A stretch of 64,000 bases of DNA from Solimonas sp041659605. GTDB lineage: Bacteria; Pseudomonadota; Gammaproteobacteria; Nevskiales; Nevskiaceae. The notes under the pieces were generated by a model, which worked only from the letters and a program-made list of their open reading frames with translations, searched no databases and was not told where the DNA came from. The position numbers and the translations under genes were made by a program. Where the stretch lies: positions 1 through 64,000 of the forward strand of contig JBAZXW010000013.1 of NCBI GenBank assembly GCA_041659605.1, written 5' to 3'. This document shows, in pieces, positions 1-7,086 of the stretch; the stretch's first letter is position 1; the number at the start of each line of letters is the position of its first letter.

Positions 1-239
1 GCGGTCAGTACGACGCCGGCATAGGCTTTCTGTTGAGGGTCGAAGATCAGGTACAAATGCCGTCGATCGACTGTCGGGCCGACGTATGCCGCAGCGCGTC
101 GCTGCACGCTCGCGACGACCCGCACTGGGTCGATCGATGTCCGCGTAGCCAGTCGCTCCAGCGCATGATCGGAGAGCTCGACACAGCGTGCCGGCTCGAC
201 ATCGCCGAGCAGCCGAGGACTTGAGTCGGGTGCGGTCAT
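1..239 (-). CDS. DUF4258/RelE-toxin-like protein, 3' end beyond the window
   Basis: An open frame starts at an ATG at 237-239 and runs leftward off the edge, leaving about 79 N-terminal residues. The visible part has the pattern S-D-H-A-L-E-R-L, then a short helix region, then R-R-H-L-Y-L-I-F-D and a strand ending A-G-V-V-L-T. That resembles the start of DUF4258/RelE-fold small proteins, in which an sxHaxeRm-type helix is followed by strands. It lies 24 bp downstream of the 71-residue gene on the same strand, the spacing expected of a toxin/antitoxin-like pair. The family call is by pattern only. The C-terminal half, where catalytic residues would sit, is missing. Confidence 0.5.
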   Translation of the reverse strand, partial: MTAPDSSPRLLGDVEPARCVELSDHALERLATRTSIDPVRVVASVQRRAAAYVGPTVDRRHLYLIFDPQQKAYAGVVLT

Positions 240-263
240 TTCCACGAGCCGACAGGCCTTGCG

Positions 264-479
264 CTACGCCCGCATCGCCTCAAGCTGCGAACACATGTCC
301 CAAGCCAGCTCGTAAGCCACCATGCGCGGGAGGGCGAAGACCTCATCGCCGATCAAGACCATGAGACGGTCACCGTGCCGATACGCATGCGCCGTTTGCA
401 CATCCGAGACCGCCACTTCGGCGACTGTCAGCTGTCCGGCCTGCCGCTGCTTCACGTTCGAAGATGCCGTTGCCATCAT
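264..479 (-). CDS. small hypothetical protein, possible antitoxin partner
   Basis: A 71-residue protein of unknown family. Two ATG codons stand in tandem at 479 and 476. The purine stretch GGGGGAG lies too close to the first and about 5 nt before the second, so the second may be the true start (70 residues). The sequence reads as a short beta-rich domain (T-V-A-E-V-A-V-S-D-V, then D-R-L-M-V-L-I-G-D-E-V-F) followed by a C-terminal helix ending C-S-Q-L-E-A-M-R-A. It precedes the toxin-like partial gene in the same direction, so an antitoxin role is possible but rests only on position. Confidence 0.5.
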   Translation of the reverse strand: MMATASSNVKQRQAGQLTVAEVAVSDVQTAHAYRHGDRLMVLIGDEVFALPRMVAYELAWDMCSQLEAMRA

Positions 480-579
480 GTCTCCCCCGCTGATTGGTCA
501 GTGGCCGAGAGCATGCGCGAGCGCGGCGCGTCTGCCTATTGGCCAATTGGCTAGGGGATGGGTGTTGTGGCCGTGACAC

Positions 580-816
580 GTGCACCTATGCTCATTCGAG
601 ATTGATCACCTGCTCACTGACTTGGTGACCAGGGGCGTGGAAAGCGCGCTGGCCAAGGGCGGCACGGTGTCGGTGTTCGGCTTCGGCACGATTTCAGTCA
701 GCAAGCGCAAGGCGCGCACTGGTCGCAATCCGGGCACCGGTGAGACGGTCAAGATCGCGGAGATCGCTCGCTTCATTCTTGTACAGGAGCACGCGGACTT
801 CCGTTGTCACTTATAA
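580..816 (+). pseudogene. HU-type histone-like protein remnant
   Basis: The centre of this 78-residue frame is clear HU: A-K-G-G-T-V-S-V-F-G-F-G-T, then K-R-K-A-R-T-G-R-N-P-G-T-G-E-T-V-K-I, which covers the beta-saddle and the DNA-binding arm. The usual first 20 or so residues (helix 1 starting M-N-K) are replaced by unrelated sequence. After K-I-A the expected A-x-K-x-x-x-F-x-x-G-K-x-L-K ending is lost. The protein is therefore broken at both ends and probably not functional. Family HU binds DNA without sequence specificity as dimers; this copy would lack part of the dimer interface. Confidence 0.6.
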
Positions 817-822
817 CGAGAG

Positions 823-844
823 GGGGCGGCCACCCGGCCGCCCC
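823..844. terminator. GC-rich hairpin after the HU remnant
   Basis: A perfect 9-bp stem (GGGGCGGCC / GGCCGCCCC) with a 4-nt loop lies just after the HU-remnant stop and before the end of the convergent outer-membrane-like gene. No clear T-run follows on either strand, so terminator function is only likely. Confidence 0.4.
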
Positions 845-881
845 TGCTGTATCACCTATCCGAGGTCATACCTCCGTGTCG

Positions 882-1814
882 TCAGCTGCCGCTGCCCGGG
901 GCCCTTTGTGCATTACTGTCAACGCCTCGGCCAGAGACGAAGTCGAAGCTGAACAGGAGCAACCACCGTTCATCGTCCGTGTCCTTGAATCGCACCTGCG
1001 TCTCCATGCCTGGCAGCGGCTCGCCGTCCTCAATGCCGTCTCCGAGAACGCGAACGGGCACCGAGGCATAGCCGATACCGATGTTGAACGCCAGATTCGT
1101 CTTGTCGCCTCGGCTGCCCAAGAACATGATCCCTGCACCGAGGCCCTCGAAGACGTTGTCGCCGTCGACCTGCGCAGCGACAAAGGGCCCGACCGCGAAC
1201 CAGCCGCATTTGTATACCTGCAGGTGCGTTTCGAGCCACAGGCCCCGGCTGTGTTTCTCCTCATCCAGAACACGCACGACCCCATCGACGACCTGAGCGT
1301 CCTTGATATTCGGCTCACCATCGAATGTTGCGCCGACGCCGATGCCGAAACCGGCGTTCTTCCATGAGAAGCCATCGGTCGCGGCGGGCTTGTCAGGGAA
1401 CTTCTTCTCGCAGCTTGCCTTGTCGTCTGGATGGAGATTCGCGCAGTCCGTCCTGGACTTGGCATCGCTCAGTGCCTTTGCGCGAGCCGAACATTGCTGC
1501 GCGTGAAGGGCGGGCAGCTTCGGCGTGGCCGAGTCACACGCGTTGTTGCCCACGAGGTCTATGACTTGTGCGAACAGATCTTCAAGGCGTTCGTTGCAGG
1601 CTTTCTTGATCGCGTCATTGGCGCCTGCGTCGCACGTTCCCTGGTCCTCTGCCAGCTTCGTCCCGGCCTGTTTGTCCGCCAGCCCACCCGCGGCCGGCGC
1701 CGCAGGTGCTGGCGTTGCCACCGGCGCGCCTCCCCCGTCCTGAGCGCTGACATGCATCGAGCAAAGCACCAGTCCCACTACGACCACCCAGCCACTCAAC
1801 CCTTTCAATCTCAT
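882..1814 (-). CDS. exported hypothetical protein, outer-membrane beta-barrel-like
   Basis: A 310-residue protein with a Sec-type signal (M-R-L-K, hydrophobic V-V-V-V-G-L-V-L-C, cleavage near V-S-A-Q), an Ala/Pro-rich linker, then a cysteine-containing helical segment (about residues 60-135). A C-terminal half follows with alternating strands rich in G, Y, F and V (A-G-F-G-I-G-V-G-A-T-F, N-I-G-I-G-Y-A-S-V-P), typical of small barrels. No family recognised. A good ribosome site (GGAGA, 6 nt before ATG) supports the start. It follows the astacin gene by 56 bp on the same strand, so the two exported proteins may be co-transcribed. Confidence 0.6.
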   Translation of the reverse strand: MRLKGLSGWVVVVGLVLCSMHVSAQDGGGAPVATPAPAAPAAGGLADKQAGTKLAEDQGTCDAGANDAIKKACNERLEDLFAQVIDLVGNNACDSATPKLPALHAQQCSARAKALSDAKSRTDCANLHPDDKASCEKKFPDKPAATDGFSWKNAGFGIGVGATFDGEPNIKDAQVVDGVVRVLDEEKHSRGLWLETHLQVYKCGWFAVGPFVAAQVDGDNVFEGLGAGIMFLGSRGDKTNLAFNIGIGYASVPVRVLGDGIEDGEPLPGMETQVRFKDTDDERWLLLFSFDFVSGRGVDSNAQRAPGSGS

Positions 1815-1870
1815 CGCTTGTCTCCGTTTAGCACACCGAAATGGTGTCCCCCCATAACTACCCGGGACGC

Positions 1871-2938
1871 CTACTGATCCAAAATAACGCCTGGCCCAGA
1901 ATGATTTGAAAAACTCGTGTAGAGGTCGGCGAGCCCTCGAACGTCGCGCTCACTGAGAACTTCGCCGCCGATCTGATCGGTCGGTTGTTTCGCCTCGATC
2001 GTTGGATTTTCGTTGCTTGAATAGGCGTCCGCCCTGTAGTGCATCACGGACACATAGTCGTACTTCGTCAGCGCGACGGCAGGCCGTTTAGGCTGCTCGA
2101 AGGCATCTTTGGCGTCGGCACGAATGTTCTTGTCGACGATCGTGATCCATTCGTCGCGATCATTGCGACTGTGCTCGTGCAGAAGTCCGGCCGCATGGCC
2201 CATCTCATGCAGAATGTCGCGTTCGATACACGTTGGCGCCAACTCGATCTCCTGCTCGCGGAGCGAGTTGGCACGCCCAGCGGGCGAGAAGCACGTGTCA
2301 CCGCCGATCGCGGTAAACCGCACTCGGGATCGCCATCGGGTGTCATCGCAGTAGTACTGGTTGGTGGTGTCGCCGCGCGCTTGGCGCCAAGCAACCACAA
2401 TGGACGGGAGGTGCGAGTTCCAGTGCTCAACTGCCCCGAGAATTGCCTTGTACCGCTCACCACCCAGCGAATTATCGATGCAGTACCAGATCGTCCGGGA
2501 GGGCCACACCCGCACGTCCAACTCGACGAAGGCAAACGGCTTCATCTGCATGGCGCGAAAGCCGGTGAGGCCCTGCAGGTCGACGCGAGGCTGGAACATG
2601 TCCATCGGGAGAGTCATGTCGCCTTCGAAACGCGGCTTGCCGGCAACGACGCGATACGTGACAGCTTGGCCACGTAATCCGAGCCGGCCGTCCACGTCAA
2701 TCACCTCGCCGGTGGCACCCTCCTCCCATTGCTGGGGACGGGGCAACTCGCCCAACGCGAACTCGGCGCCCCCATTGAAGAGTCGTCGCTGCGCCTCTGC
2801 GTCCAGCGGCGCATACCCAGCGTCGCGGTCGAGCACGCCCTGCACGCCAAGATCCCTCAAGAGTGATTGCGCATCCGCGCGCGCCGTCGTCGCGAGCGAC
2901 AACAGCGCCATCCCAAACAGACGGCCAGAAGCACGCAT
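1871..2938 (-). CDS. secreted astacin-family (M12A) zinc metalloprotease
   Basis: A 355-residue protein with a signal peptide (M-R-A-S-G-R-L, hydrophobic core, A-R-A-D-A). The zinc motif H-E-M-G-H-A-A-G-L-L-H-E-H near residues 242-254 matches the astacin HExxHxxGxxHE pattern. The Met-turn S-V-M-H-Y lies about 55 residues later, with the family's zinc-ligand Tyr region after it. The segment from about 95 to 300 covers the catalytic domain (W-P-x-x-x-I-W-Y-C-I-D). Astacins are exported endopeptidases. The substrate here is unknown. The neighbouring gene downstream is a putative outer-membrane protein. The protein looks full length, with conserved active-site residues. Confidence 0.9.
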   Translation of the reverse strand: MRASGRLFGMALLSLATTARADAQSLLRDLGVQGVLDRDAGYAPLDAEAQRRLFNGGAEFALGELPRPQQWEEGATGEVIDVDGRLGLRGQAVTYRVVAGKPRFEGDMTLPMDMFQPRVDLQGLTGFRAMQMKPFAFVELDVRVWPSRTIWYCIDNSLGGERYKAILGAVEHWNSHLPSIVVAWRQARGDTTNQYYCDDTRWRSRVRFTAIGGDTCFSPAGRANSLREQEIELAPTCIERDILHEMGHAAGLLHEHSRNDRDEWITIVDKNIRADAKDAFEQPKRPAVALTKYDYVSVMHYRADAYSSNENPTIEAKQPTDQIGGEVLSERDVRGLADLYTSFSNHSGPGVILDQ

Positions 2939-3058
2939 CCTTCGCCCCGGTTCCCACCCTGCTCTAAGCGTACACCCGCGCGCGCCGTTTTACTTGACAG
3001 ACAGACTGACTCGCTCACGACACAAGTGACATCTCACGTCGCACCGTCAGCACAGCGT

Positions 3059-4287
3059 TGCGGATTCAACCGATCGACGCAACAGTTTGGCGATAGCGCT
3101 CGGTTGGTGTCTCATAGTTCAAGGTTTTTCTCGGACGCTCATTGAGCCGCCGTGCAACGGCGTTGAGCTTAGCTTGTGAGTAGGTCGAGAGGTCGACTCC
3201 TTTCGGCAAGTACTGCCGGACCAGCCCGTTGGTGTTCTCGTTGGTCCCGCGCTGCCAGGGATTCTGGGGATCGCAGAAGTAGACCTTGATGTCGGTGGCG
3301 ACGGTGAATCGCTTGTGCTCCGCCATCTCGTACCCTCGGTCCCATGTCAGCGATATGTAGAGCTGCTGGGGAAGCTTCCTTGCGTGCCCGATCAGCGCAT
3401 CGACGACCGTCGCCGTGTCTTTCTTCGCGACCTTCACCAGCATCAGGTATCGCGTTTGGCGCTCGACCAGGGTCGCGATCTGGCTGTTGCTGCTGCCGAA
3501 TAGCAGGTCACCTTCCCAATGCCCCGGCACGGCCCGGTCCTTTGCCTCGGGCGGACGCTCCGTGATCGATACGGGATCAACAATGCCGCGGTGGTCGCCC
3601 TTCTGAGTGTGGTGCCGCGAGCGACGCATCACACGTGTGCGCCGCAAGTGTGCAAGCAGTTCCCTCTTCAAGGCGCCTCGCGACTGGATGAAGAGCGTGC
3701 GGTAGATCGTTTCGTGTGACACCTGGAAGCTCGGATCGTCGGGAAACGTGCGCTTCAGCCACCCAGCGATCTGCTCTGGCGACCACTCCAGCTGCAGCTT
3801 CTCAGCGACGAGCTTCGCCAGCGATCGGTTTTCGGCCAGTCTACAGACCTTGGGACGATGGGCTCGATCCCAAGCAGCTTCATCGGCCTGGCTCGCCCGA
3901 TAGCTTCCTATGCCGCCGTTCCGCGTGATCTCGCGACTGATCGTCGACGGCGCGCATTGCAAGGAGACGGCGATCCAGCGGATTGACCGGCCTGCGACCA
4001 CAGAGCGGGAGATCTCCTCGCGCTCGGCAAGCGTGAGGGCCCGCCGAGAACGACGTCGCGGCGCCGGCTGGATTCCACCTGTCTCAGCAAGGATCCGCTG
4101 AACCGACGAATGCCGTCGATCAAACAGGTTTGCGATGCTTTCTAGCGATTCGCCCTTGCGCCAGCGCTCCCACATCAGCGCCTTCTGGGTCTCGCTGTAA
4201 TAGATCCGCGGTCGTTGGTGCGGCATCTGCAACACTCCTCCTGCTCATGCAGGTTTCAGTGTGTTGCATCCATCGGTTGAATCCGCA
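3059..4287 (-). mobile_element. IS30-family insertion sequence, complete
   Basis: The element is bounded by 25-bp imperfect inverted repeats at 3059-3083 (TGCGGATTCAACCGATCGAC...) and 4263-4287, differing at two positions. A single transposase gene fills the interior and its stop codon lies inside the left repeat. No target duplication was assigned with confidence. The element separates the astacin gene from the M23 lipoprotein gene. Confidence 0.9.
3066..4235 (-). CDS. IS30-family transposase
   Basis: A 389-residue DDE transposase. The N-terminal third holds two helix-turn-helix units (E-S-I-A-N-L-F-D-R-R-H-S-S-V-Q-R-I-L and the IS30-type H-T-H with A-P-S-T-I-S-R-E-I). The catalytic core shows the IS30 signature: G-H-W-E-G-D-L-L-F-G (first Asp), L-T-W-D-R-G-Y-E (second Asp) and G-T-N-E-N-T-N-G-L-V-R-Q-Y-L-P-K-G (Glu). 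The length is slightly above the family norm of about 320-380. The enzyme catalyses cut-and-rejoin through a circular intermediate in characterised family members. The gene is intact, so the element may be active. Confidence 0.95.
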   Translation of the reverse strand: MLQMPHQRPRIYYSETQKALMWERWRKGESLESIANLFDRRHSSVQRILAETGGIQPAPRRRSRRALTLAEREEISRSVVAGRSIRWIAVSLQCAPSTISREITRNGGIGSYRASQADEAAWDRAHRPKVCRLAENRSLAKLVAEKLQLEWSPEQIAGWLKRTFPDDPSFQVSHETIYRTLFIQSRGALKRELLAHLRRTRVMRRSRHHTQKGDHRGIVDPVSITERPPEAKDRAVPGHWEGDLLFGSSNSQIATLVERQTRYLMLVKVAKKDTATVVDALIGHARKLPQQLYISLTWDRGYEMAEHKRFTVATDIKVYFCDPQNPWQRGTNENTNGLVRQYLPKGVDLSTYSQAKLNAVARRLNERPRKTLNYETPTERYRQTVASIG

Positions 4288-4439
4288 GTCCAAAGCGGAC
4301 GCCGGCAACCACGGCGCTACAGATCAAGCTGAGGTGCCTCCGATTTTTCGTATTCCGTTGCGCCGGTCTCATGCCGTCTCGGTTTGCTGATCCTCATGCT
4401 TGCTGAGCCAGTTTCGACACAGCATACCTGCACCCCAGA

Positions 4440-5759
4440 TCAGGGACTGGTCGAGCGCCAGTCGAAATTCGCCGCGTACCGGGTTGGGCTGTTCCCGTTG
4501 TTGATCGTGTCGATGCTCCAGCCCTTCGCCAGCCTGTTCCGCCCGGTTTCGGTCACGTTGGCATAGCAAGCGAAGTGCAGGTGCTGTGACGAAGATGCGC
4601 CACTATTGCCGGCGTACCCGATCCAGTCGCCCTCCTCCAGATGCTGACCGACGGACACCAGGACCGCATCGTCAAGGTGCGCGTATCGGCAGTAAACGCC
4701 GTCTCCGGCATCGAGGATCACCTGGTTTCCGAAACACGCCGGGAGCCCCGAACTGCCGCGCGTCGTGCACGACTGGCCGTAGACATTCGGATTACCCGTT
4801 GACGTGTAGAGTACGGTGGACGCGTAGACGGCGCGGAGCGGGATGTACTGGGCGCCCGCGCCCTGACGATCCAGGTCCAGCGCGTAGTAGTCGTCGCCGT
4901 CATGATCGTTGATGCTCGCATGCCCCTGCGTCGTCGTCATTGGGGGCACGCCCTCCGTGAAGGGCCACGCAGGCGCAGGACTCAGCTTGCCGTTCGCGTC
5001 GATCGTCGGTGCACTCGTCGTGTCGAGAACTCCAAAGCTGGCCACGAGTTGGTCGCCGCTGAGCGCGATCGACAGGGAAATGCCCCCCATGTCGACCTGC
5101 TGCCAGTCGTACTGGCCGTCGAGCGAGGCGAAGCGCAGCACCACAGGATCGGCCCCGTAGCGCGGTGCCAGCAGAATGTACCACCAGCCCGTTTCATCGA
5201 CGCGGAAGAAGTACCAGTCGATCGGCACCGTGGCGCCCTGGATCATCCGCCGATCCTCGTGAATCATCGGATCCGACACCCATTCCTGCCAGCCGGCATC
5301 AAAATAGACGTCGGAACGATCCGTATCGAGATTCGACTCGACGTTCACGACGCCCTCACGCAAGTCCGACCGCGCCACGTCGACGCCCACTGTTGCCCAG
5401 CCCGCTTCGCCCTCCGAATTGATCGGCATGAGGCTATATATGGTCTGCCGCCCCGGGACACCCACGTAGGAGATGAACCAGCGCTGCAGCGACGGATCGC
5501 GAAAGTAGCCCCAGAGCATCACCCGCCGCGTGCCCGCGATCTGCTCGCCCTGCGCGGACAGCGCGATCGCTTTTGCGACTTCGTGATGCACAACAGGGAC
5601 GACGGGCGGAAGAAGCTCACCATCTGCGTTGTCCTGCGCGCACCCCGCCATGGTGAGAGCAGCGATTGCGATGGCAGATGCGAGTCCCGCGCGCGTAATC
5701 CCATCGATGGTCGCGACGACCAGCGCATATGCGCAACAAGTTGAGTTTCGGATGTCCAC
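4440..5759 (-). CDS. M23-type (LytM-like) peptidase-domain lipoprotein
   Basis: A 439-residue protein starting at a GTG with GGAGAGG 5 nt upstream. A lipobox (L-T-M-A-G-C) predicts lipidation. The N-terminal 270 residues are beta-rich with no recognised family. The C-terminal 150 residues resemble LytM: D-Y-Y-A-L-D-L-D, then a strand region, R-Y-A-H-L, G-D-W-I-G-Y-A-G-N-S-G and Q-H-L-H-F. The Asp and the last two His motifs of the zinc site are visible. A Tyr occupies the place of the first zinc His (HxxxD reads YYALD). The protein may therefore be an inactive scaffold or an atypical peptidase. Confidence 0.75.
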   Translation of the reverse strand: MDIRNSTCCAYALVVATIDGITRAGLASAIAIAALTMAGCAQDNADGELLPPVVPVVHHEVAKAIALSAQGEQIAGTRRVMLWGYFRDPSLQRWFISYVGVPGRQTIYSLMPINSEGEAGWATVGVDVARSDLREGVVNVESNLDTDRSDVYFDAGWQEWVSDPMIHEDRRMIQGATVPIDWYFFRVDETGWWYILLAPRYGADPVVLRFASLDGQYDWQQVDMGGISLSIALSGDQLVASFGVLDTTSAPTIDANGKLSPAPAWPFTEGVPPMTTTQGHASINDHDGDDYYALDLDRQGAGAQYIPLRAVYASTVLYTSTGNPNVYGQSCTTRGSSGLPACFGNQVILDAGDGVYCRYAHLDDAVLVSVGQHLEEGDWIGYAGNSGASSSQHLHFACYANVTETGRNRLAKGWSIDTINNGNSPTRYAANFDWRSTSP

Positions 5760-5820
5760 GTTGCCTCTCCGTCAGTTGTACGGGTTAAGCATCACACGCG
5801 GTCAGCCCGGTCCAAGGGCT

Positions 5821-5851
5821 TGTCTGAAGTTAGTCACACTAACTTCAGACA
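5821..5851. promoter_or_regulatory. perfect 31-bp palindrome, candidate operator of the CHAT operon
   Basis: Arms TGTCTGAAGTTAGT (5821-5834) and its exact complement (5838-5851) flank the 3-nt centre CAC. It lies 67 bp before the GTG start of the first CHAT-operon gene and 62 bp from the start of the divergent lipoprotein gene. It is AT-balanced and has no T-run, so it looks like a repressor site rather than a terminator. Confidence 0.5.
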
Positions 5852-5917
5852 CAACACCAGCCGAAGTCGAAGCGGCGTAGGATAGACGCGGATATGAGGA
5901 CGGGTAGGAGTTCAGAC

Positions 5918-6565
5918 GTGGACGACACTCCGAAGTTGATGCCGCGCCAGGTTGAACATCTGTTTCGCACATACATGGGTCGGTTCAATCAGCTGATTCC
6001 TAACGAGCACAAGCGCGGCCTTCTCAACGTGTGCTATCGACGCGGGATAATCGGAGATCCTGACGATGACTCGGGAGGGCGAAGGTACGGCGTCGCAATC
6101 CACGAGAGCGATGGCGAGTACGAACTGGAACAGGATATGGAAATGTTCGTGAAGAGATTCCCAGTCCGTCCTGACGTCGATATCGATGACTACCGCGACA
6201 GCGCGACGCTCATCGCACCGCGGCGGCCGTTGATTGACATTGCAGAAACCTATCGCCCTAACCGTCGCCTGATTCTTCAGCACCCAACGAACCGATCGGC
6301 TCCTAGTAAGGAGGCCAAAGAAGCGCTAAAGAAAGCGCTGATGAGGTGGCCCCGCTGGACGGTCCGCGACGAAACGGCACTACAGTCCGGCACTTCGTAC
6401 GCCCAGCCAAGGGCGACCCTGAAGGGGGGCGTTGTGCAGGAGCTGGTACATGCGGTGCTGCTGGAACATCCGAATTCCTGCATCCCACGCGCGCTCGTTG
6501 CCGGGGTTCTAATGGACCTCGCCATGGCAGTCGTTAAACAGAATAGCGAAGGGCCATCTAGATAA
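5918..6565 (+). CDS. CHAT-operon protein 1, unknown function
   Basis: I place the start at GTG 5918 because GGTAGGAG ends 7 nt before it. An in-frame ATG at 5894 has no such site. The product is 215 residues, hydrophilic, without signal peptide or membrane segment, so cytoplasmic. Features: an N-terminal helix region (R-Q-V-E-H-L-F-R-T-Y-M-G-R-F), an acidic middle (D-P-D-D-D-S-G-G), R-F-P-V-R-P-D-V-D-I-D-D-Y, and a C-terminal hydrophobic helix G-V-L-M-D-L-A-M-A-V-V-K. No family recognised. It is followed at 24 bp by the second gene and lies just after a perfect palindrome. The operon position implies a partner, sensor or substrate role for the CHAT protease, but this is inference. Confidence 0.65.
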   Translation: MDDTPKLMPRQVEHLFRTYMGRFNQLIPNEHKRGLLNVCYRRGIIGDPDDDSGGRRYGVAIHESDGEYELEQDMEMFVKRFPVRPDVDIDDYRDSATLIAPRRPLIDIAETYRPNRRLILQHPTNRSAPSKEAKEALKKALMRWPRWTVRDETALQSGTSYAQPRATLKGGVVQELVHAVLLEHPNSCIPRALVAGVLMDLAMAVVKQNSEGPSR

Positions 6566-6589
6566 TGGGGACTCATGTGGGAGAGCCGT

Positions 6590-7069
6590 ATGACTGACAC
6601 CGATCCAACCATTGACGATAGCGACCAGACTGCAGCGAGTCTCGATATTCGGGATCGCGAGTTCCACGTCCCATGGCGCACGATCGGTGCTCAGCCGCTT
6701 CGTCAAACGGCCCACCTGAGGGCGTCGCCGTCCGCTCCCTCGGCCGAAAAGACCGCTCAAGATGAGTTGGCAATCCTCGACTTGGAGAGTCTCTGCGGAC
6801 GACAGACCCGCGCCGTTATCCCGTGGATGGATCCGCGAGTCCGCTTTACGACTACAGGCAGCGATACCAGTCGCAGGGTAATGGTTGCGGTCACACTGTC
6901 TGGAAAGCAGCGACATGACAATCCACTGCCAGTGGAAATCATGCTCCGTCTGCGAGGCGGGCGATGCTACGCATTGTTGCTAACGCCGGAACGGCCGTGC
7001 CAGATGTTCGATGTCGAGCTTTCGGGCGAGAACCTCGCGCAAGCGTTGGTACGCGTCTGCGTAGGCTGA
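6590..7069 (+). CDS. CHAT-operon protein 2, unknown function
   Basis: The start ATG 6590 is preceded by GGGAG at suitable spacing; an in-frame ATG at 6575 lacks this. The 159-residue product is cytoplasmic, with an N-terminal acidic, Thr/Asp-rich stretch, a central segment E-L-A-I-L-D-L-E-S-L-C-G-R, and a C-terminal beta-rich part (R-R-V-M-V-A-V-T-L-S, V-E-I-M-L-R-L-R-G-G-R-C-Y-A-L-L-L). No family recognised. The gene ends 17 bp before the likely start of the CHAT gene, so the three are almost certainly one transcript. Small companion proteins next to CHAT proteases often act as sensors, adaptors or cleavage targets in known families. Which applies here cannot be told from sequence. Confidence 0.65.
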   Translation: MTDTDPTIDDSDQTAASLDIRDREFHVPWRTIGAQPLRQTAHLRASPSAPSAEKTAQDELAILDLESLCGRQTRAVIPWMDPRVRFTTTGSDTSRRVMVAVTLSGKQRHDNPLPVEIMLRLRGGRCYALLLTPERPCQMFDVELSGENLAQALVRVCVG

Positions 7070-7086
7070 GCAGCGAGGTCGTGCGG

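Noticed and set aside
33..224. A 63-codon plus-strand frame at the left edge
   Set aside because: It is opposite the toxin-like partial gene, which has the better composition and family pattern.
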